The position numbers and the translations under genes are program-made. Positions 58,887-64,000 of a stretch of DNA of 64,000 nucleotides are shown here, in pieces. Each line of letters opens with the position of its first letter. The stretch's first letter is position 1. The stretch is from assembly GCA_041592335.1 (NCBI GenBank), contig JBFHQE010000001.1, positions 248,001 to 312,000 on the forward strand, written 5' to 3'. Origin of the DNA: JBFHQE01 sp041592335 (GTDB lineage Bacteria > Pseudomonadota > Gammaproteobacteria > Thiohalobacterales > Thiohalobacteraceae). The notes below the pieces were generated by a model that made no database searches, was not told the origin of the DNA, and was given only the letters and a program-made list of their open reading frames with translations.

Positions 58887-58915
58887 TCTCCCGAAAAAAC
58901 ACCCTCATCTGATCT
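58887..58915. repeat. Dispersed repeat D, single-arm copy 3
   Basis: CGAAAAAACACCCTCATC followed by TGATC matches the right arm of the copy at 15854-15928. The left arm is missing. It fills the recG-ubiA gap. Confidence 0.65.
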
Positions 58916-58932
58916 TGAGTGAATTCTTGAGT

Positions 58933-59808
58933 ATGGATAAACATTTCATTAAAGACCGAGCGCAGCAATATTACCGGCTGACGCGCCTCGACAAGCCGAT
59001 CGGTATTCTGCTGTTGTTGTGGCCAACCCTGTGGGGTTTATGGATTGCGGCCAGGGGATTGCCTGACCTGTTGGTGCTGATCGTTTTCGTTGTCGGCGTG
59101 GTATTGATGCGTTCGGCGGGTTGTGTGATTAATGACTTTGCCGATCGCAAAATCGATAAGCATGTCGAACGAACGCAACATCGTCCGATTACCTCGGGCA
59201 AGGTTTCGCCCAAAGAGGCGTTGATCCTGTTTGCGGCATTGTGCCTGGTGGCTTTTCTGCTGGTCCTGCTGATGAACAAACTGACCATTATGATGTCGTT
59301 TGTGGCGGTCGCCCTGGCGGCGGTTTATCCCTTTACCAAGCGGTTTACGCATTTGCCGCAGGTGGTGCTGGGCGCGGCCTTTGGCTTTGCGATTCCCATG
59401 GCGTTTGCGGCGCAAACCGGAGAAGTGCCGAAGGTGGCCTGGTTGTTGTTCGTGGTGAATATTCTGTGGTCAACGGCATATGACACAATGTATGCCATGG
59501 TCGATCGTGAGGATGATATCAAAATCGGCGTGAAGTCCACGGCGATTCTGTTTGGCGAGGCGGACCGGCTGGTGATTGGCATTCTGCAGTTGCTGGTGCT
59601 GGTTGGTTTGTCGATGGTAGCCGGAATGGCGGGGCTGGGCAGTTTTTATGGTGTCTCGTTACTGGTTGCAGCGGGTTTTGCACTTTATCAGCAGTATCTG
59701 ATTCTGGATCGGGAGCGCGCAAAATGTTTTCAGGCGTTTCTGAATAACAACTGGTTTGGGTTGACGATTTTTCTGGGTATTGCGCTCGAATATCTGGCTC
59801 AAAGTTAA
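58933..59808 (+). CDS. ubiA: 4-hydroxybenzoate octaprenyltransferase
   Basis: The membrane prenyltransferase of about 291 residues (from the ATG at 58933) joins polyprenyl diphosphate to 4-hydroxybenzoate in ubiquinone synthesis. The first aspartate motif is NDFADRKIDKHVERTQHRPI and the second is MVDREDDIKIGVKSTAILFG. About eight helices are visible. ubiC is not adjacent. A TTG six codons earlier would give a longer product. Confidence 0.96.
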   Translation: MDKHFIKDRAQQYYRLTRLDKPIGILLLLWPTLWGLWIAARGLPDLLVLIVFVVGVVLMRSAGCVINDFADRKIDKHVERTQHRPITSGKVSPKEALILFAALCLVAFLLVLLMNKLTIMMSFVAVALAAVYPFTKRFTHLPQVVLGAAFGFAIPMAFAAQTGEVPKVAWLLFVVNILWSTAYDTMYAMVDREDDIKIGVKSTAILFGEADRLVIGILQLLVLVGLSMVAGMAGLGSFYGVSLLVAAGFALYQQYLILDRERAKCFQAFLNNNWFGLTIFLGIALEYLAQS

Positions 59809-59817
59809 ACAACATCT

Positions 59818-59903
59818 CGTCATTGCGAGGAGCGTCAGCGACGTGGCAATCTCCTAATGCGCCTGCACCTTTATGAGATTGCCACGCTTCGCTCGCAATG
59901 ACG
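59818..59903. repeat. Inverted repeat pair of the CGTCATTGCGAGG type (family C)
   Basis: The left arm CGTCATTGCGAGGAGC continues to GTGGCAATCTC at 59853. The inverted right arm GAGATTGCCACGC continues to TCGCAATGACG at 59875-59903. Similar palindromes occur in several bacterial genomes. It lies between ubiA and the haemoglobin gene. Confidence 0.75.
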
Positions 59904-59928
59904 GTTAATCTATTAAGTTTGGAAAAAT

Positions 59929-60351
59929 ATGAAATCTCCCTACGAACAACTGGGCGGTGATGCCGCCGTGCGTAAACTGGTCGAATGCTTCTATGGCTAT
60001 ATGGATGCCTTGCCTGAAGCCCGGTTAATACGCGATCTGCATCCGCCAGACCTGTCGGGCTCTGTTGAAAAGTTTTATCTGTTTTTGTCCGGCTGGTTTG
60101 GCGGGCCTGATCTTTATGTGCAGCAATATGGTCATCCGCGCCTGCGGGCGCGTCATTTGCCATTCACCATTGGCGATGAGGAGCGCGACCAGTGGATGCT
60201 GTGCATGGATAAAGCGCTGAACGATGTGGTGGCTGATGAGAAATTAAGAAAGCAGCTACACAAGGCCTTTGCGGATATGGCAAGCCACATGCGGAACAAA
60301 ATGCCGCCGGGGGAAGCGATGGGCATCGTCAGGCCGGGAGAGCCGGGTTAG
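59929..60351 (+). CDS. Group II truncated haemoglobin
   Basis: The 140-residue globin has the N-terminal YEQLGGDAAVRKLVECFYGY, then FYLFLSGWFGGPDLYVQQYG and GHPRLRARHLPFTIGDEERD, where His in GHPRLRARH supplies the proximal ligand region and the group II WMLCMDKAL follows. Such proteins bind oxygen or nitric oxide and may act in redox or NO tolerance. It has no operon partner; convergent comF ends four bases beyond the stop. Confidence 0.94.
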   Translation: MKSPYEQLGGDAAVRKLVECFYGYMDALPEARLIRDLHPPDLSGSVEKFYLFLSGWFGGPDLYVQQYGHPRLRARHLPFTIGDEERDQWMLCMDKALNDVVADEKLRKQLHKAFADMASHMRNKMPPGEAMGIVRPGEPG

Positions 60352-60355
60352 GGGT

Positions 60356-61096
60356 TTATCGACTGGTCTTTGCAATTGCCCAGCAATCGATGCGTTCTAT
60401 GCCTTGTTGGCGTAATGTCCTGGTGAGTTCCCTCAGGGTGGTGCCGGTGGTAATGACGTCATCCACGAGGGCGATATGGGTGAATGGAATTGCCCGTTGA
60501 ATGACAAAAGCGCCGCGAAGATTTTTTCGGCGTTGTCGGGCGTCCAGTGAAGATTGGGTGGTTGTGTAACGTTGCCGCGAGACGGTTTCTGTCAGTAGCG
60601 GTAAGTTGAAGTGCTTTGCAATCGGGCGCGCCAGTTCGATCGCCTGGTTGAAGCCGCGCTCGCGCTGGCGTACCGGATGGAGTGGCACGGGTAAAATTGC
60701 CTGCGGCAAATTCTTTTCCTGTTCCAGTCGTTCGATCAGTAATCGTGAAAATACAGGGGTCATCGCCAGCCGGTCATTGAATTTGAATTGCTGTATCAGC
60801 TGACTGATGGGGGGTCGATAGCGGAACAGGGCGACTGTTCTATCGAAGGGTGGCGGATTGGATTGGCATTGCCCGCAGGGTTGGTCCGGATTGGTCGAAG
60901 GGCGGCTGCAGCGTGGACAGCTATGACCAAGCCAGGGCAGGTCGGCCTGGCAGTCGGGGCATAGCGCCATATGCTGTGAGCACCTGTGTCCACACAGGCA
61001 GCAGATTGCGGGAAATAGTCCAGATTGTATGTTTTTTAACCAGCTGTAAACCTTTGATGGTCTACCACGGTTGACAGCATCCTTGCCAGTCGTCAT
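60356..61096 (-). CDS. comF: ComF family protein (GntX-like phosphoribosyltransferase fold)
   Basis: The 246-residue protein has a double zinc finger (CCLCGHRCSQ, CPDC, CPRC, CGQC at about 32-75) and a PRTase domain with LPVPLHPVRQRERGFNQAIE and the PRPP-binding loop IALVDDVITTGTTLRELTRT. ComF supports DNA uptake in competent bacteria, consistent with the type IV pilus genes here. Its first codons overlap a BirA-type operator and the -35 box of the divergent bio promoter. The only usable start is the ATG at 61096. Confidence 0.93.
   Translation of the reverse strand: MTTGKDAVNRGRPSKVYSWLKNIQSGLFPAICCLCGHRCSQHMALCPDCQADLPWLGHSCPRCSRPSTNPDQPCGQCQSNPPPFDRTVALFRYRPPISQLIQQFKFNDRLAMTPVFSRLLIERLEQEKNLPQAILPVPLHPVRQRERGFNQAIELARPIAKHFNLPLLTETVSRQRYTTTQSSLDARQRRKNLRGAFVIQRAIPFTHIALVDDVITTGTTLRELTRTLRQQGIERIDCWAIAKTSR
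61045..61076 (+). promoter_or_regulatory. BirA-type operator overlapping the bio promoter -35
   Basis: TGTAAACC, 16 bases, GGTTGACA matches the BirA site TGTAAACC-N15/16-GGTTTACA with one mismatch. The right half supplies a perfect TTGACA (-35) at 61071-61076, with CATAGT (-10-like) 17 bases on. This implies repression of the downstream bio genes by biotinoyl-AMP-bound BirA. Confidence 0.7.
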
Positions 61097-61136
61097 AGTG
61101 CCTCCTCACTTGCAGTTTACTCCCACAGGTCATGTT

Positions 61137-61523
61137 ATGTCAGAGGCATCGGCAACGATTGTCACCGCACAGAGCGCGCGTAGAGCCGCCACCCTGTTCA
61201 ACTACGGCAATATCATTTCATTGCTGCTGCCGTTTCCGCTAATGATTTTCTGGCTGGGCGCGTCCATGTTCGTCTATGCGCTGAACCGCCATCATCCAAA
61301 TGAGAAGGTGGGGCATTACACCCAGCAGGCGGCTTATCGTTATTACGCAATCACCGGTTTCTTTGTTGCGGTAGCGATGTTCCTGCCGGTTAACTTTATC
61401 TATTACGGCATCGCCTGGGCGATCGCGGCCGTCATTATCATTCCCTGGTCCATCGTTGATTTGAGACGTATAAAAAAAGACAGCTGGGAAGATATGGTGA
61501 TTGAAGGAGAGCAACTCGCATGA
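61137..61523 (+). CDS. Uncharacterised membrane protein, first gene of the bio operon
   Basis: The 128-residue protein starts at ATG 61137 with AGG nearby. Hydrophobic segments cover about residues 28-50 (IISLLLPFPLMIFWLGASMF), 72-90 (TGFFVAVAMFLPVNFIYYGI) and 92-106, with a charged C-terminus. The family is not recognised. The stop overlaps bioB by four bases (ATGA), so it is coupled to bioB and lies behind the BirA-type operator. A link with biotin or precursor transport is possible but is inference only. Confidence 0.75.
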   Translation: MSEASATIVTAQSARRAATLFNYGNIISLLLPFPLMIFWLGASMFVYALNRHHPNEKVGHYTQQAAYRYYAITGFFVAVAMFLPVNFIYYGIAWAIAAVIIIPWSIVDLRRIKKDSWEDMVIEGEQLA

Positions 61524-62491
61524 GCACGCCCGTGACTGAACTGCACCCCGATGATCTTCGCCATGACTGGTCTCGCGACGAGATCGAGGCATTGTATAAC
61601 CTGCCGTTCAACGACCTGATGTATCGGGCGCAGACGGTGCATCGTGAGCACTTCAATCCAAATGAAGTGCAGATCAGCACGCTGATGTCGATCAAGACTG
61701 GTGCCTGTCCGGAAGATTGCGCCTATTGTCCTCAGAGCGCGCATTACAAGACCGATCTCGAAATTGAAAAACTGGTGCCGGTCGAGCAGGTCGTTGCCGC
61801 TGCCAAAACAGCCAAGGAGAAAGGCGCCAGCCGCTTCTGCATGGGTGCCGCCTGGCGCAGTCCACGCGACAAGGATCTTGAGCCGGTGCTGGAAATGATC
61901 CGTGAAGTGAAAGCGCTCGGACTGGAAACCTGTGTCACGCTGGGCATGTTGAATGAAGCGCAAACCACGCGCTTGCGCGATGCCGGCCTCGATTACTACA
62001 ATCATAATCTCGATACCTCGCCGGACTTCTATGGCGAAATCATCACTACCCGCACTTACCAGGATCGTCTTGATACCCTGGCGCACGTGCGCGATGCGGG
62101 CATCAATGTCTGTGCCGGCGGCATTGTCGGTATGGGCGAAACCCGGCGCGATCGCGCTGGCCTGATCCAGTCGCTGGCCAATCTGCCAAAGCATCCGGAA
62201 AGCGTGCCCATCAATATGCTGGTCAAGGTGGAAGGTACACCGCTGGATGAAGTCGATGCGCCGGACCCGTTTGAATTCATCCGCAGTATCGCTGTGGCGC
62301 GTATTACCATGCCGAAGTCCTATGTGCGTTTGTCAGCGGGTCGCGAAGAGATGAATGATGAGATGCAGGCATTGTGTTTTCTCGCGGGTGCCAATTCCAT
62401 CTTCTATGGTGAAAAGCTGCTGACCACCCCCAACCCTGAAGCGGACCAGGATAAGCGCCTGTTTGAGCGTCTGGGCTTGCAAGCAATCTGA
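61520..62491 (+). CDS. bioB: Biotin synthase
   Basis: The 323-residue radical SAM enzyme inserts sulfur into dethiobiotin. It has the cluster motif GACPEDCAYCPQSAHYKTDL (CxxxCxxC), LETCVTLGMLNEAQTTRLRD, YYNHNLDTSPDFYGEIITTR with the second-cluster ligands region, and GGIVGMGETRRDRAGLIQSL. The length is standard. bioF follows three bases later. Confidence 0.98.
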   Translation: MSTPVTELHPDDLRHDWSRDEIEALYNLPFNDLMYRAQTVHREHFNPNEVQISTLMSIKTGACPEDCAYCPQSAHYKTDLEIEKLVPVEQVVAAAKTAKEKGASRFCMGAAWRSPRDKDLEPVLEMIREVKALGLETCVTLGMLNEAQTTRLRDAGLDYYNHNLDTSPDFYGEIITTRTYQDRLDTLAHVRDAGINVCAGGIVGMGETRRDRAGLIQSLANLPKHPESVPINMLVKVEGTPLDEVDAPDPFEFIRSIAVARITMPKSYVRLSAGREEMNDEMQALCFLAGANSIFYGEKLLTTPNPEADQDKRLFERLGLQAI

Positions 62492-62494
62492 TTC

Positions 62495-63646
62495 ATGAAA
62501 GACCTTGATGCCTTACTAAAACAACGTAAGGCCGATCATCTTTATCGTCGTCGCCGCGTCAGCGAATCCGCACAAGGTCCGCTTATGCATATTGATGGCA
62601 AAGAATTTCTGTCGTTCTGCAGCAATGATTACCTGGGTCTTGCCAATCATCCGGCGTTGATTGATGCGTTGAAGAAAGGTGCTGAGCGCTGGGGCGTTGG
62701 CAGTGGCGCGGCGCACCTGGTGAATGGGCATAGTGCAGCCCATCATGCGCTGGAAGCCGAGCTGGCGGAGTTCGTGGGCACTGAGCGCGCATTGTTGTTT
62801 TCCACCGGTTACATGGCCAACCTGGGTGTAATCGGTGCGTTACTGTCGCGTGGCGATTCTCTTTTTGAAGACCGCCTCAATCACGCTTCACTGTTGGATG
62901 GCGCTGCCTACTCGGGCGCCAGGATGCAGCGTTATCAACATCGGGATGTCGCCGATCTCGCGCGGCGGCTCGATAAAGAGAACGAGCGCGAAAAACTGAT
63001 TGCGACCGACGGCGTGTTCAGCATGGATGGCGATATCGCGCCGCTACCGGAATTAATTGAACTGGCAAACAAGCATCAAGCCTGGCTGCTGGTTGACGAT
63101 GCGCATGGCTTTGGTGTGCTCGGTGAGCGGGGGCGCGGCATCATCGAGCATTTTGCCGTGGATGATAATAAGCCCATCCTGGTTGGTACGCTGGGCAAGG
63201 CCTTCGGCACCAGTGGTGCTTTCGTGGCGGCCAGTAATTCCATGATTGAGTATTTAATCCAGGCAGCGCGACCCTATGTGTATACCACCGCGGCGCCCCC
63301 GGCGATTGCCGAGGCGACGCGTGCCAGCTTGAAGTTATTGCAGGAAGAAAGCTGGCGACGCGATAAGCTCGCCGAATTGATTCGGCGCTTCAGGTCTGGA
63401 GCGGAACAAATCGGACTTGAATTGATGGCATCGATAACGCCCATACAGCCGGTCATGGTCGGCACGGCCGAGCGTGCGCTGGCGATTAGCGATGCATTGC
63501 GGTCGCGTGGAATGCTCGTGCCGGCGATTCGTCCGCCGACTGTGCCGGAAGGATCCGCGCGACTGCGCGTGACACTGTCGGCGGCGCATACCGAAACCCA
63601 GGTGGATAAACTGCTCGATGCCTTTGCATACGCAACAACTCGGTAA
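62495..63646 (+). CDS. bioF: 8-amino-7-oxononanoate synthase
   Basis: The 383-residue PLP enzyme condenses pimeloyl thioester with alanine. It has FCSNDYLGLANHPALIDALK, GSGAAHLVNGHSAAHHALEA, the PLP-pocket Asp/His in LLVDDAHGFGVLGERGRGII, and the Schiff-base Lys in LVGTLGKAFGTSGAFVAASN near residue 235. It overlaps the bioH start by 29 bases. Confidence 0.97.
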   Translation: MKDLDALLKQRKADHLYRRRRVSESAQGPLMHIDGKEFLSFCSNDYLGLANHPALIDALKKGAERWGVGSGAAHLVNGHSAAHHALEAELAEFVGTERALLFSTGYMANLGVIGALLSRGDSLFEDRLNHASLLDGAAYSGARMQRYQHRDVADLARRLDKENEREKLIATDGVFSMDGDIAPLPELIELANKHQAWLLVDDAHGFGVLGERGRGIIEHFAVDDNKPILVGTLGKAFGTSGAFVAASNSMIEYLIQAARPYVYTTAAPPAIAEATRASLKLLQEESWRRDKLAELIRRFRSGAEQIGLELMASITPIQPVMVGTAERALAISDALRSRGMLVPAIRPPTVPEGSARLRVTLSAAHTETQVDKLLDAFAYATTR

Positions 63647-64000
63647 CGGCAAAGATATTGTCCTGCTGCATGGCTGGGGTATGCACTCGGGTATTTTTCG
63701 GCCCCTGGTCGAGATGCTGGTTGATGATTATCGAGTGACATTGATCGATCTGCCGGGGCATGGATTGAGCGCGGATGTGGAAGACGATGCGGTTGATGCT
63801 TATATAGACGCGTTACTCGCGGTTGCGCCGCCTAACGCGGCCTGGATAGGTTGGTCGCTGGGCGGTATTTTGGCAGTCAGCTTCGCATCGCGTTATCCGG
63901 ATCGGGTTAAGCAACTGGGAATGCTTGCTTCCTCGCCAAAGTTTACGGCCAGCGATGACTGGATCAATGCCATGCAGGGCGACGTTCTGGCCGGTTTTGG
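63618..64000 (+). CDS. bioH: Pimeloyl-ACP methyl ester carboxylesterase BioH, 5' part only
   Basis: An open frame from ATG 63618 runs off the right edge (127 codons seen). The start is MPLHTQQLGNGKDIVLLHGW, with the oxyanion-hole HGWG. DLPGHGLSADVEDD follows, and the nucleophile elbow is GWSLGG (Ser at about residue 77). BioH cleaves pimeloyl-ACP methyl ester and completes the pimelate part of the pathway, so bioC and bioD are expected downstream. About half of the usual 255 residues are present. Confidence 0.93.
   Translation, partial: MPLHTQQLGNGKDIVLLHGWGMHSGIFRPLVEMLVDDYRVTLIDLPGHGLSADVEDDAVDAYIDALLAVAPPNAAWIGWSLGGILAVSFASRYPDRVKQLGMLASSPKFTASDDWINAMQGDVLAGF

Noticed and set aside
3103..59903. 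CRISPR array formed by the repeated palindromes
   Set aside because: The copies are dispersed by kilobases, inverted, and lack regular spacers or cas genes.

Overview
The window looks like the chromosome of a free-living, respiring gammaproteobacterium with fairly high GC outside a few islands. It has type IV pili (pilMNOPQ), proton-translocating transhydrogenase, a biotin operon, ubiquinone synthesis (ubiA), a truncated haemoglobin, and c-di-GMP and Ser/Thr phosphorylation signalling. Gene families and order resemble Pseudomonas/Chromatiales-type genomes more than enterics; the genus cannot be fixed from sequence alone. No rRNA, tRNA, CRISPR array, transposase or prophage was seen.

Layout. 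1-3.1 kb: a partial conserved gene, a GFA-family remnant, yjdM, efpL, rlmJ and a nitroreductase. 3.1-5.4 kb: a small accessory island with a RelE/ParE toxin-antitoxin pair, a solitary HigA-like repressor with tandem operators, and an AT-rich 400-residue zinc-ribbon protein with a HEPN-like RNxxxHG motif. 5.4-10.3 kb: SPOR protein, argS, priA (minus strand). 10.3-10.8 kb: an AT-rich non-coding stretch with DnaA boxes. 10.8-19.2 kb: HD-GYP protein, pntAA/AB/B, HNH protein, fructosamine kinase, a periplasmic protein and a PAS-GGDEF-EAL protein. 19.4-36.8 kb: one long minus-strand series read as pilM-N-O-P-Q, aroK, aroB, dgt, WGR protein, damX, gltB, gltD, hemE. 37-44.4 kb: PBP1A, a nucleotidyltransferase-like protein, malic enzyme, M48 protease, nuclease, rpmE, DUF3135 protein. 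44.8-51 kb: rimO, rof, CPXCG protein, hemW, rdgB, rph, PP2C phosphatase and Ser/Thr kinase. 51-59.8 kb: yicC, gmk, rpoZ, spoT, ridA, an AT-rich acyltransferase, recG, ubiA. 59.9-64 kb: truncated haemoglobin, comF and, divergently, a small membrane protein followed by bioB, bioF and the start of bioH.

Most notable. (1) gltB is split by a single in-frame TAA where relatives have a conserved Tyr. (2) A dispersed palindromic element of about 75 bp occurs as two full copies and one single-arm copy; three other REP/REPIN-like families are also present. (3) The aroK start codon lies in the loop of a perfect 11-bp hairpin that looks like the pilQ terminator. (4) A BirA-type operator overlaps a consensus -35 in front of the bio genes and places an unknown membrane protein first in the operon. 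(5) Compared with the Pseudomonas order, the block from about 10.3 to 44.5 kb looks inverted, with DnaA-box pairs near both ends, and hslVU is absent from its usual place after the SPOR gene, where the HEPN/toxin island sits instead.
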